DNA of 9,901 nucleotides from JAVBRU01 sp031547595 (lineage in GTDB: Bacteria > Bacillota > Clostridia > Christensenellales > Aristaeellaceae). Location of the stretch: positions 1-9,901 of the forward strand of contig JAVBRU010000098.1 in assembly GCA_031547595.1 (NCBI GenBank), written 5' to 3'. Shown here in pieces: positions 1-7,864 of the stretch. Within the stretch, counting starts at the first letter, position 1. The number at the start of each line of letters is the position of its first letter. Below the pieces are notes generated by a model. The model was not told the origin of the DNA. It saw only the letters and a program-made list of their open reading frames with translations, and searched no databases. Position numbers and translations under genes: made by a program.

Positions 1-170
1 GCCAGGTGATTCATATTCATATACTTCTTGTTGCCCCATTGGGTACCTGCAACGTGGCGTAATCTGGCGCAAACCAGCATGAGCGCTGAGTTACCGTCTG
101 GAAAAGTGCCTACGACCCTTGTGCGCCGGCGGATTTCCCGATTGAGCCGCTCAATGACGTTGTTTGTGCA
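1..170 (-). pseudogene. IS256-family (Mutator type) transposase, C-terminal remnant
   Basis: Reading the minus strand from about 167 down to the window edge gives TNNVIERLNREIRRRTRVVG, continuing with an FPDG...SALMLVCARLRHV segment and ending ...QWGNKKYMNM. This is the conserved C-terminal block of IS256/Mutator-family transposases, which follows the last catalytic residue. The upstream part of the protein, with the DDE catalytic residues, is absent: going upstream the homology stops near 168-170 and the frame meets a TAA at 195-197, which is also the stop codon of the lacI gene. The piece therefore has no start of its own and is a truncated remnant that continues off the left edge. The match is from memory of the family; the truncation is seen directly. 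It is the same family as the transposase that begins at 9871. Confidence 0.85.
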
Positions 171-194
171 TGCCACAAATGGTTGATAGATCGC

Positions 195-1190
195 TTACCT
201 ATTTACATACGGAACCACAGAACCACGCTCAACAATAGCAGTTTGCACTTTTTCTGTAATGCGAACATCTTGCTCTATTTGTTTGGTAATGCGGCGGAGC
301 ATGATTTCCCCCGCCAGCTTGCCGATATGCTCGATGGGATGGGAGACTGCCGAAACATCCAGCATAGACATCCAAGGTAAGTCATCATACACCAGCAAAC
401 TCATGTCTTGAGGAATATTCAAGTTGTGGCGCATGCAATAACGGTATATTTGCTGACCCATGTTATTTGCAATCGCAATGACTGCAGTGGGTTTGTATAG
501 ATCAATGGCGTTTGTAATTTCTTTCTCCCACTGCGCATGAAAAGGAGCAGCCAGCACAAAGCCGGCATCGTTCGGCAACCCATTCTCGCGAAAGGCACGC
601 TGAAAACCACGTTCGCGATAGGAAGGAAGCTTCGGCGTCTCTGTAATCAATAGAATGCGGTGGTGCCCTTGCTGAAGCAAATAGTTGGTGGCATGATAGG
701 TGCCCAGCTCATCATCTACCAGCAAATAATCCAGCGTATGATACGGCGCACGGAACACCTGCAGAATGGGCACGCCGCGTTCCTGTATCTGCTCGATCAT
801 TTCGGCATTGGAGATATCAACAGGCATAAACACCACGCCGTCCACCTGGGAAGACAGCAAAATCGATAAATTATGCCGCTCAATATCCGCGCTCTCTTCG
901 CTGAACAACACAATGATTTTATAGCCGTTCCGCTTCAGTTCGCGTTCCATTTCGGCGATGATCGTAAAATAGAAGGGATTATGCGAGTCTGCCATCACAA
1001 CGCCAATGGTATTGCTACGATTTTCTTTTAAGCTCCGTGCAATAAAATTGGGGGAATAGCTCAGTTTACGTGCCGCCTGTAATACTTTTTCCCTGTTCTT
1101 TTGGGATACACGGTTGTCATTTTGATAAACACGGCACACAGTAGAAACTGATACCCCTGCCAGTTTGGCTACTTCCTTGCTAGAAGGCAC
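195..1190 (-). CDS. LacI-family transcriptional regulator
   Basis: A 331-residue protein of normal LacI/GalR length. Residues 4-25 form the helix-turn-helix (KEVAKLAGVSVSTVCRV; the usual Ser before Arg is Cys). Residues about 46-55 (SPNFIARSLK) match the hinge helix whose Leu inserts into a central CpG of the operator. From about residue 60 there is a periplasmic-binding-protein-like sensor domain (TIGVVMADSHNPFY), ending in the typical RGSVV tail. The start is GTG with GGAAG 9 nt upstream; the nearby ATG at 1196-1198 is out of frame and closes at once. It lies downstream of the glycoside hydrolase genes on the same strand but has its own promoter, and it is visibly more A/T-rich than they are. 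Inference: it represses the transporter/GH32 operon through the paired operators at 8854-8913. The effector sugar cannot be read from sequence. Confidence 0.93.
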   Translation of the reverse strand: MPSSKEVAKLAGVSVSTVCRVYQNDNRVSQKNREKVLQAARKLSYSPNFIARSLKENRSNTIGVVMADSHNPFYFTIIAEMERELKRNGYKIIVLFSEESADIERHNLSILLSSQVDGVVFMPVDISNAEMIEQIQERGVPILQVFRAPYHTLDYLLVDDELGTYHATNYLLQQGHHRILLITETPKLPSYRERGFQRAFRENGLPNDAGFVLAAPFHAQWEKEITNAIDLYKPTAVIAIANNMGQQIYRYCMRHNLNIPQDMSLLVYDDLPWMSMLDVSAVSHPIEHIGKLAGEIMLRRITKQIEQDVRITEKVQTAIVERGSVVPYVNR

Positions 1191-1228
1191 AATACATCAC
1201 TTCCAAATGTTATGGTAAAATCTATTTT

Positions 1229-1258
1229 AGCATAGCATATTTTGTCATGTTTCGTCAA
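1229..1258 (-). promoter_or_regulatory. Probable promoter of the lacI gene
   Basis: On the minus strand a -35 box TTGACG (1253-1258) and a -10 box TATGCT (1229-1234) are 18 bp apart. They would start a transcript near 1222, about 30 nt before the GTG start. The region is AT-rich. No copy of the GANAACGTTNTC operator is visible here, so autoregulation is not supported by sequence. Confidence 0.55.
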
Positions 1259-1272
1259 TGGTTTTAAACGGC

Positions 1273-1319
1273 GAGAGCCTGCCGGTATGCTTGCACATCA
1301 CGCGCATTCGGCAGGTCTC
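1273..1319 (-). terminator. Stem-loop after the GH32 operon, possible terminator
   Basis: Inverted repeat: CCTGCCG pairs with CGGCAGG, extended outward by GAGA/TCTC with one bulged C, giving about 11 bp around a loop of about 24 nt. It lies between the stop of the LamG-GH32 gene (1343) and the lacI promoter. On the minus strand it is followed only by GTTTAAAAC rather than a good T run, so it may be a weak terminator or a 3' stabilising structure. Confidence 0.4.
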
Positions 1320-1342
1320 CGCAACTGTTTTTATGAGCTTTA

Positions 1343-3694
1343 TCAATTGTTCGGGTAATATGCCGGCTGTGTAACATCAGACATCGCGTCCAGTGCCCAT
1401 ATTTCCAAAGATTGCACCAGCACATCGTCGTCGGCATAGATCTCAATTCCCAGCGAATCGGCCAGCGTGGGATAGATCTTTGACGTCAGCTTTTTTTGCG
1501 TGTCCACAAAGGCTTCCACCACGCTGCGGTCCAGATACAGGATCAGCTCCAGCGTATCGCCGCGAAGGGTCAAGTCTCCCCCATCGATGCTGCGTTCACT
1601 CATGCCAATGCCCGAGCGCATACGATTGATGTAAAAGCCCTTCGCCGACTCGCTGTAATACAGCTCGGTCTTTTCGCGGCCGGTGGGCGATTTGCGCACG
1701 GTGATGCCATATTCCACGGCATTGATGTTTTGAAGGGACAGGCGAATTTCCAGCATATCGCCGCCGATGCCCTGCAGCAGCGCATTGGCCTCTTCTGCTG
1801 TTTTTTCATGAATATCGGCGATCTTTTCCATACGCAGCGATTGCAGTTCTTCAATGGGCGCCATCACCAGCTTGTTGTTTTCATCCACGCTCAGATGGGT
1901 GGGCAGGCTGATGTTGTTGGTCCAGCCCGCGAAGAAGTTTTCCACCTGGGTGCGCTTGCTGGGGTCGATGGTATAGATGATGTTGCGGCCTGTCTTCGGA
2001 TCGGTGAACGCGCAGGGGCCTAAAATGCCGGTTTTCCCGAGATCAAGCAACTGGGGGTCGGGATCATCGGGCGTGAAACGGCAGGTTTCGGTATCAAAAT
2101 CCCCAATCCAGTATTTAAGGTCTTTTTCCTCCGCTATGGTGAATGGGTCCACAATGAAGATGTACTTCTTCTCTCCTTGCGGATTATGCGTGGGCAGGAT
2201 GAGCGGCAGCTCCCACACGCGGCCCATATGCGGGTACACGGCGGGATCGGCCTCGTACATCTGGCCGCGGTACTCCCAGTTTTTCATGTCGGGCGATTCA
2301 AAGATCAGCGCGCAGCCGCCCTTTTTTTCCACGCCGGAGCACACCACCATGTAATACATGCCGTTGTCCTCCAGCCACACGCAGGCATCGCGAAACTCGT
2401 TGAGCATGCCCATCCCCCGGCTCATGTCCTGCTCGGCGGCGGGCACAGGATCCTTCACCCACTCCGTCAGGTTGGGGTCGGACAAGTCCTTGGGGCGTGC
2501 GACGGCCACGCACTGGAAGGGCGTTTTGCTGTCGTTGCCCGCAGTATAAAACAGCGTGGGCACGCCGTCCGGGCCGATGAAGGCATTGCCCGACCAAATG
2601 GCGTCCGGGGCCAGCCCATCATCCTCCGGCCACAGGGCTTCCGGCAGGTGCGTCCAGTGCACCATGTCGTCGCTCACCATGTGCCCCCAGTGAATCTGAT
2701 GCCAGTAAGGCCCGATGGGGTTGTGCTGATAGAACAAATGATACTTGCCGTTGTAGTAGAAGGGCGCGTTGGGCTCGCTCAGCCAGTGCTGGGGCGGCAT
2801 GGCGTGGTATTGAGGGCGGTCGCGGTCGTCCGCCACGATGGCCATGTTCAGGCGGATGTCATCCCAGGCCAAGGCGGGTATTTCGCCGCCATGCGTCGCC
2901 AGCGCGGAAGTCACATAGCCGCCGATCTCCTCGCCGCTCAGCGCCCTGCCATAGATGCGCAAATCATCCATGATGCCGGAAAACATGTTGGCGTCAAATG
3001 CCTGCTCCACCAGGGTGCATTTGTTGTTTTTGCCGATGCGCAGGGGCTTTTGCGCGGGGATGATGCGGGTGCCCTTTTCGATCAGCTGCTCGGCAATTAG
3101 TTCGCCGTTGAGGTACAGGCGCATGAACCCCGCGTCGCCGTCAAACACCCCGGCAATGTGCGACCACTGCTGGCGCGCCACCGGATGCCCGCCGTCCCAC
3201 AGGGTCAGGCGTCCGTGATCGGTGCCAAGATCGAGCGCAAACCTGCCATGACGGAACAAGCCCAAGGCAAAGCCCTGCTGCCTGTCTTCGTCATACTGCC
3301 CGGCGATGGTGGACAGCCGCGCCCCATCGCCCCACTCAAACGCGCGCGGAGCCACCCAGGCGCTGACGGTCAGCTGGCTCGCCGGGGCACTGAAGCTTTT
3401 GTATTCCAGATACGTGGAGTAGCCGTCAAAGAGCAGGCCGCCGCCCAGGATGCCGTTTGCGCGCCATTCGGGATCGCGGCTGGCTTTGGCCTTGGCGTTT
3501 GTGAACACATAGCGGATGGTTTCATCGGGCAGGTGCCCGCTGGCATCCTGCGCCAGTGCGCCCGCGCCCTCGTCAAAGGGCAAGTGCAGCAGCAGATCAT
3601 CCTCCTGCGCCAGGGCCGTTGGAACCCAACCAATGGCACATGCCAACATCAAACACACCCCCCGTATCAGCCGCTTTCCCTTTTTTTCTTTCAT
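1343..3694 (-). CDS. Secreted GH32-family glycoside hydrolase with N-terminal LamG domain
   Basis: A 783-residue protein. Residues 1-29 are a Sec signal peptide (basic start, hydrophobic core, PTALA before the cut). Residues about 32-265 are a LamG/concanavalin A-like domain (LHLPFDEGAG, LTVSAWV, WSHIAGVFDG, MDDLRIYGRALS), probably carbohydrate-binding. From about residue 294 comes a GH32 five-blade propeller with YHLFYQHNP (318-326) and HWGHMVSDDMVHW. A C-terminal beta-sandwich follows, with LYLDRSVVEAFV (719-730). The three acidic motifs are divergent: WLSEPNA (E307 where the WMNDPNG nucleophile Asp is usual), RDA (435-437 in place of RDP) and WELP (E495 in place of EC). No cell-wall anchor is visible. 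GGAGG lies 8 nt before the ATG, overlapping the end of the preceding gene 3 bp away, so translation is probably coupled. Role inferred: extracellular attack on fructan, possibly a non-classical fructosyl bond. Confidence 0.88.
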   Translation of the reverse strand: MKEKKGKRLIRGVCLMLACAIGWVPTALAQEDDLLLHLPFDEGAGALAQDASGHLPDETIRYVFTNAKAKASRDPEWRANGILGGGLLFDGYSTYLEYKSFSAPASQLTVSAWVAPRAFEWGDGARLSTIAGQYDEDRQQGFALGLFRHGRFALDLGTDHGRLTLWDGGHPVARQQWSHIAGVFDGDAGFMRLYLNGELIAEQLIEKGTRIIPAQKPLRIGKNNKCTLVEQAFDANMFSGIMDDLRIYGRALSGEEIGGYVTSALATHGGEIPALAWDDIRLNMAIVADDRDRPQYHAMPPQHWLSEPNAPFYYNGKYHLFYQHNPIGPYWHQIHWGHMVSDDMVHWTHLPEALWPEDDGLAPDAIWSGNAFIGPDGVPTLFYTAGNDSKTPFQCVAVARPKDLSDPNLTEWVKDPVPAAEQDMSRGMGMLNEFRDACVWLEDNGMYYMVVCSGVEKKGGCALIFESPDMKNWEYRGQMYEADPAVYPHMGRVWELPLILPTHNPQGEKKYIFIVDPFTIAEEKDLKYWIGDFDTETCRFTPDDPDPQLLDLGKTGILGPCAFTDPKTGRNIIYTIDPSKRTQVENFFAGWTNNISLPTHLSVDENNKLVMAPIEELQSLRMEKIADIHEKTAEEANALLQGIGGDMLEIRLSLQNINAVEYGITVRKSPTGREKTELYYSESAKGFYINRMRSGIGMSERSIDGGDLTLRGDTLELILYLDRSVVEAFVDTQKKLTSKIYPTLADSLGIEIYADDDVLVQSLEIWALDAMSDVTQPAYYPNN

Positions 3695-3697
3695 GGG

Positions 3698-5089
3698 TTA
3701 TTCCTCCGCATAGTCGGTCAGGCTCAGATGCGTGATGTCAACCTCCGCCTCCTGGGCATACACGCCCCAGCAGGTATTTTCTGTTTGATACATCCGTCCG
3801 GACAGCGCCGCCTGGCCATCCAGGTACGCCACGCAGGCCGTGCCGTCGATCAGCAGGGTCAGGTGATGCTCATTGCCGTTCAGCTCCACAGAACGGCTGA
3901 GCAGCGCCATGTGGCTGGCATCGCCGTGGCGCGGGAAGGCATCCATGCGAAGGAGGGACGCATCCTGATCCACGCGCACCATATACTGGTTGTCCTGCGC
4001 TTCATCGGAGTGCAGCAGTACGCCAAACTCCCCGGTATTGCCCTTGGTTTTGAAGGTGACATCGATGCGGCAAACATCAGGAAGATTCTTCAGCAGCAGC
4101 GCGTCATAGCCTTTGTCCGCCGCGTGCAGGGTGTGGGGTGCAGCCAATGCGTAGGCGGTCTTTCCGGGGCGGGTATCGATGGTTTCGGGGATGCAGGGAT
4201 ACAGGGTGCCGTCGGCATTTTGCCTGAGCTCATGCACCACCAGCGTGCCGCCCCATTCCCAGCCGCCCTGGTCGGTATGGCCACTGCGGGTAGACAGCCA
4301 GCCAAACAGATAGCGCTTGCCATTCCCCTCCGCACTTTTGGCGGCATAGTAGGAGCGGGCATCGAAGCTGTCCACCGCGGGCTTGAGCCAGGGGCCTTTT
4401 GGGGATTTTGCCATGCGGTAGCGGGTTTTGGTGTCGTCGGAGAATTCTGAAAAAATCAGGTACCACCAGTCCCCCATTTTGAACACATCGGGGCATTCGT
4501 GGGTGTAGTACAGGCTGGGCGCAAAAAAATCGTCACGGATGTCCCAGTGCTTCAGGTCCTTGGACGCGCAAAGGGCGGTGCAGCCCCGGCGGCGCGATGC
4601 CTGCGTCAGCCGTCTGGCCGCCAGCAGCATCCAGTATTCGCCCGCTTCTTCGTTATAAAACACAAAGGGATCGCGCCAGTCGTGCTTTTCGTAGATTGTG
4701 AAATCGGAGAAGAACGTATCCTCGGGGAGCTTCTCCCAGGTACGCATATCTTTACTCACCGCATGCATCACGCCCTGCACACAGCCGCCTTCCTCCAGCC
4801 GGGGGTTGTGTCCGGTATAAAAGATATGGTACAGCCCGTCTTTCTCAATCACACTGCCGGTAAACACGAACAAATCCTGATCCATCGCGCCGCCGCGCGG
4901 CAGCACTTCAAAGGGCTGCTCAAACTGCACAAAATCCTGTGTGTTGAGCAAATACCACGGCACCCCTTCGCCATGCTGCGCCGCATTGCGGTAGTCGTGC
5001 AGATAAAATAGGTGAAACGTGCCGTTTTTATAATATGGGATGAAATCCGCCGCCACGCCGTCCTGCGGCGTGAAGAATAAGTGTTTCAT
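3698..5089 (-). CDS. GH32-like glycoside hydrolase without signal peptide, probably cytoplasmic
   Basis: A 463-residue protein with no signal peptide or membrane segment. The fold signature is GH32: YKNGTFHLFYLHD (20-32) at the first blade, FTGSV (76-80), WRDP (138-141) with the transition-state stabiliser D140, HECPDVF (197-203) with acid/base E198, then FGWLS (262-266) and a region resembling the GW...REL end of the catalytic domain. Residues about 330-463 look like the GH32 C-terminal beta-sandwich. The first motif is unusual: the classical WMNDPNG is replaced by GVAADFIP, with D15 the likely nucleophile. The ATG has GAGG 7 nt upstream. It follows the binding-protein gene across a hairpin and precedes the secreted GH32 by 3 bp. 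Role inferred: removal of fructosyl units from imported oligosaccharides. A GH43/GH68-like specificity in the same five-blade superfamily is the main alternative. Confidence 0.85.
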   Translation of the reverse strand: MKHLFFTPQDGVAADFIPYYKNGTFHLFYLHDYRNAAQHGEGVPWYLLNTQDFVQFEQPFEVLPRGGAMDQDLFVFTGSVIEKDGLYHIFYTGHNPRLEEGGCVQGVMHAVSKDMRTWEKLPEDTFFSDFTIYEKHDWRDPFVFYNEEAGEYWMLLAARRLTQASRRRGCTALCASKDLKHWDIRDDFFAPSLYYTHECPDVFKMGDWWYLIFSEFSDDTKTRYRMAKSPKGPWLKPAVDSFDARSYYAAKSAEGNGKRYLFGWLSTRSGHTDQGGWEWGGTLVVHELRQNADGTLYPCIPETIDTRPGKTAYALAAPHTLHAADKGYDALLLKNLPDVCRIDVTFKTKGNTGEFGVLLHSDEAQDNQYMVRVDQDASLLRMDAFPRHGDASHMALLSRSVELNGNEHHLTLLIDGTACVAYLDGQAALSGRMYQTENTCWGVYAQEAEVDITHLSLTDYAEE

Positions 5090-5107
5090 ACGCTTACCTC
5101 AAAGTGC

Positions 5108-5149
5108 GCGTGCCCCGGCCCTATCGCTTGAATGAAAGCCGGGGCACGC
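5108..5149 (-). promoter_or_regulatory. Perfect 12-bp GC-rich intercistronic hairpin
   Basis: GCGTGCCCCGGC (5108-5119) and GCCGGGGCACGC (5138-5149) pair perfectly over 12 bp around an 18-nt loop, in the 75-bp gap between the binding-protein stop and the next start. On the minus strand the following bases are GCACTTTGAGG, without a T run. It is therefore better read as an mRNA-protecting or partial-termination element at the 3' end of the binding-protein message than as a full terminator. Confidence 0.75.
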
Positions 5150-5164
5150 ATATTTAACCAGATT

Positions 5165-6808
5165 TTACGGGTTCACGCTGCGCTCATACGCACTTTGGTA
5201 GGCGGCCAGCAGCTCCTGCAGGCCCATCTTGTTGAGGGTCTTGATGTACTCATCCCACTGGCCTTCGATGCCGCCCTTGTACAGCCATTCGGAGCGTTTT
5301 TCGTTGGCATAGGCGAAAATGCCGGGCTCGAGGTCAGACAGCACGAGCAGCTCATCCGCCGTAAAGGGCAGTGGGTTGTACACGGTTTCGCGGCTTTTGA
5401 AATAGGGGTGGAAGATGTCCTTGATATCCTGGAGGCGCTGCTGCGAACGGGGCTCCATATCCAGGAACGTGCCGTAGTGCTCGGGCAGGATGATGGTGCA
5501 GCCCATGGGGGCGGAGCGCTCTCTCATTTCGCCCACGGAGGAGCCGGCGGGCGGCGGCAGCTGGGTGAACTTGCCGTTCTCATCCACTTCCCAGGTCTCG
5601 CCGATGGAGCCCCACTGGCACTGGATGGACACTTCCGGCTGGCACAGGTAATCCAGCAGCCGGGCGGTGATCTTGGGATACTTGTTGGCGGCGGTGGTCA
5701 GGATGCTGTTGCGCCAGCCCACGGGCATTTCGTTGAGGGTGTAGGTGGTTTCGCCGTCAAAGCCCGCCATGGGCGGCAAAATGACATACTGATCGGCGTT
5801 ATCTCCCGCCATTTCGGGGATTTCCCACCAGGCGAACATGCCGACGGGGGCGGGAGTGCGCTTGGCCTTGGCCATGTAGGCGCTCAGATCCATGGTGAAG
5901 GCTTCTTCATCGCACAGGCCTTCCTCCACCCAGGTGCGGAAGTAGGCAACGGCTTCTTTGTATTCCGGCTGGGTGAAGGTGTACATCAGCTGGCCGTCCT
6001 TCACAAAGCGGTGGCCTACGCTGTCGCCCAGGTGGAAGGCGTTGAACAGGCCGCCCAAATCGGCCGTCCAGAACAGGTTCATAAAGGAGAAGGGAATCTC
6101 ATCATTGGGGTCGCCGTTGCCGTTGGCGTCCTGCTCTTTGAATGCCACCAGCACATCGTGCAGCTCGTCAATGGTTTCGGGGAATTTGAGGCCCAGGTTG
6201 TCGATCCAGGTCTTGTTGATGCCATAGAGCGGATACACCGCGCCGATCTCAAAATACTGGCCGGTTTCTTCGTCATTGAAGCCCAGGGAGGTGGTGCTGG
6301 GCGGCGCGTACATGTTGCCATCGGCGGTGTAGCTGATGGACTTGAGGGTGGGATGGCGGGAGAGGATGTCCTTGAGGGTGGGCATATAATCGTCCACGTA
6401 GTCCTGGATGGGGGTGATCATGCCCAGCTTGCCATACTTCATGACGTCGGCATCGGACATGCTGGCGTTCCAGAACAGGTCGGGCAGGTCATTGGTGCCC
6501 AGGATCATGGCCAGCTTATCGCCATAATCGCTGGAGGGGATGAGGTCCCACTCAAAGCGGATGCCGGTTTCCCGCTCGATCTGCTGGATGATGGGCATAT
6601 CCTGATAGGCTTTGGCCAGGGAAGCCACATTGGCCACCACCCGCAGCGTGAGGGGTTCATCCACGATGGGGAACGATTGGGTGTGGAAGGAAACGCCGTT
6701 TTCCACTTCGATGTCGTCGGTTCGGGGGGCAGCAGCACCTTCCGCAAAGACGACGGTCAGGGGCAGGCACAGGGTCAACACGAGCAAGATTGCAAGAAAC
6801 TTCTTCAT
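5165..6808 (-). CDS. Extracellular solute-binding protein of a CUT1 sugar ABC transporter
   Basis: A 547-residue protein, the length usual for the large LplA/YtcQ-like binding proteins partnered with LplB and YtcP permeases. Residues 1-22 form a signal peptide (MKKFLAILLVLTLCLPL, VFA before the predicted cut). The mature part has bacterial sugar-binding-protein features such as LTLRVVANVASLAKAYQDMP near the start, a DLFWNASMSDADVMKYG segment, DANGNGDPNDEIPFS, and aromatic-rich stretches typical of oligosaccharide binding. The one early Cys (C14) is preceded by LTL, not a lipobox, so a lipid anchor is not predicted. The ATG has an excellent AAGGAGGAG site. It is third in the operon, 135 bp after the second permease, and is followed by a strong hairpin. 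Ligand inferred from the neighbours: fructo-oligosaccharide. Confidence 0.92.
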   Translation of the reverse strand: MKKFLAILLVLTLCLPLTVVFAEGAAAPRTDDIEVENGVSFHTQSFPIVDEPLTLRVVANVASLAKAYQDMPIIQQIERETGIRFEWDLIPSSDYGDKLAMILGTNDLPDLFWNASMSDADVMKYGKLGMITPIQDYVDDYMPTLKDILSRHPTLKSISYTADGNMYAPPSTTSLGFNDEETGQYFEIGAVYPLYGINKTWIDNLGLKFPETIDELHDVLVAFKEQDANGNGDPNDEIPFSFMNLFWTADLGGLFNAFHLGDSVGHRFVKDGQLMYTFTQPEYKEAVAYFRTWVEEGLCDEEAFTMDLSAYMAKAKRTPAPVGMFAWWEIPEMAGDNADQYVILPPMAGFDGETTYTLNEMPVGWRNSILTTAANKYPKITARLLDYLCQPEVSIQCQWGSIGETWEVDENGKFTQLPPPAGSSVGEMRERSAPMGCTIILPEHYGTFLDMEPRSQQRLQDIKDIFHPYFKSRETVYNPLPFTADELLVLSDLEPGIFAYANEKRSEWLYKGGIEGQWDEYIKTLNKMGLQELLAAYQSAYERSVNP

Positions 6809-6943
6809 GGTACTCCTCCTTGATATAAATTCGTGTGGAAACCCAAACCAGGATACCGGGGATGAACGGACGGGCGATCCCTCCTTTCTACACTGACAAA
6901 CAGAAGCAAAAGAATCCGAATGAACCAGCAGGCGACGGAGACA
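6809..6943 (-). other. Gap between second permease and binding-protein gene
   Basis: A 135-bp spacer, longer than the other gaps in the operon. It contains the strong ribosome binding site of the binding-protein gene at its end. About 70 nt earlier there is a second Shine-Dalgarno-like AAAGGAGGGAT with no start codon at a usable distance. A weak GGGAT/ATCCC pairing could form behind it. No convincing promoter is visible. Confidence 0.4.
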
Positions 6944-7849
6944 TCAGCTCTTGACCGCGCCCAGCACAACCCCTGTTGTGAAATACTTCTGGAAGAAGGG
7001 ATAGATGGCCATGATGGGCAAAGTGGAAACGATGATGATGCCATACTTCAGCAGGTCATACACCCGCTGTTTGTCCGCCCAGGAGGTGATGTCCGCCATC
7101 ATGCTGTAGGAGGTGCCCTGCGATTGCAGCAGGATGCCGCGCAGCACCAGCTGCAAGGGATACAGATCGCGGTTCCTCAGGAACATCAGCCCCGTAAAAT
7201 AGGAGTTCCACACGCCCACACCCACAAAGATCGCAATGACGGCGATGATGGGCTTGGCCATGGGCAGGGCGATCCGGTAAAAGATTTTCAGATCATTGGC
7301 CCCGTCAATGGCCGCCGCTTCCAGCATGGGCTCGGGCAAGGATGTCGTAAAGAACGCGCGTACCAGCACCACATTGCCCACCGCCACCGCCATGGGAACG
7401 ATCATGACCCAGATCGTGTTGATCAGCTTCAAATTATTGATGACCAGATAGGTGGGGATGATGCCGCCGTCAAAGTACATGGTGATCACCATAAACAGCA
7501 CGATCAGCTTTTTGCCAAACAGGTTTTTGCGCGACAGCGCGTAGCCCGCCGTCATGGTGAAGGCCAGGTTGAGCACAACGTTGCTCACGGTATAAAAAAT
7601 GGTGTTCAGGTAGCTGCGCCACAGCATGCTATCGGCAAAGATCCGCTTGTAGCCCTCAAAGGTGACATTCTTGGGCAGCAGCCACACCTCCCCCAGGAAC
7701 AGCGCGTCCGGATCGCTGAACGAGGCAATGACGATGAAATACAGCGGATAGAGCACCAGCAGCGCCATCACGCTGAGCAGCGCGATGTTGATCGTATCAA
7801 ATACCTTGTCGCTGAAAGAGCGCTTGATGAGGTTTTTGTTCTTACTCAT
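6944..7849 (-). CDS. ABC transporter permease, CUT1 family (YtcP/MalG-like)
   Basis: A 301-residue integral membrane protein with six predicted hydrophobic segments. The first is at about 17-42 (INIALLSVMALLVLYPLYFI) and the last at about 268-286. The EAA loop that docks the ATPase is clear: E177AAAIDGAND... ending LP at 195-196. The C-terminal TTGVVLGAVKS matches the normal tail of this family. The start is the ATG at 7847-7849, which has GGAGGG 7 nt upstream; the in-frame GTG at 7862-7864 lies just before that ribosome binding site and is less likely. It starts 15 nt after the stop of the first permease, so the two are co-translated. It forms a heterodimeric pore with that protein to import the bound oligosaccharide. 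No ATPase gene is present, so it probably shares an MsmX-type ATPase encoded elsewhere. Confidence 0.93.
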   Translation of the reverse strand: MSKNKNLIKRSFSDKVFDTINIALLSVMALLVLYPLYFIVIASFSDPDALFLGEVWLLPKNVTFEGYKRIFADSMLWRSYLNTIFYTVSNVVLNLAFTMTAGYALSRKNLFGKKLIVLFMVITMYFDGGIIPTYLVINNLKLINTIWVMIVPMAVAVGNVVLVRAFFTTSLPEPMLEAAAIDGANDLKIFYRIALPMAKPIIAVIAIFVGVGVWNSYFTGLMFLRNRDLYPLQLVLRGILLQSQGTSYSMMADITSWADKQRVYDLLKYGIIIVSTLPIMAIYPFFQKYFTTGVVLGAVKS

Positions 7850-7864
7850 GTTCGTGCCCTCCAC

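Noticed and set aside
3158..4450. 430-codon open frame on the plus strand spanning two hydrolase genes
   Set aside because: It crosses the boundary between two well-supported minus-strand GH32 genes and shows no family features; it is a shadow.
5132..6823. 563-codon open frame on the plus strand
   Set aside because: It is antisense to the whole binding-protein gene, rich in His, Gly and Gln in the manner of a complementary-strand shadow of GC-rich codons, and has no ribosome binding site or recognisable domain.
7571..7586. AACGTT-centred near-palindrome inside the second permease
   Set aside because: It lacks the GAN...NTC flanks of the two operators and is fully explained by the permease coding sequence.
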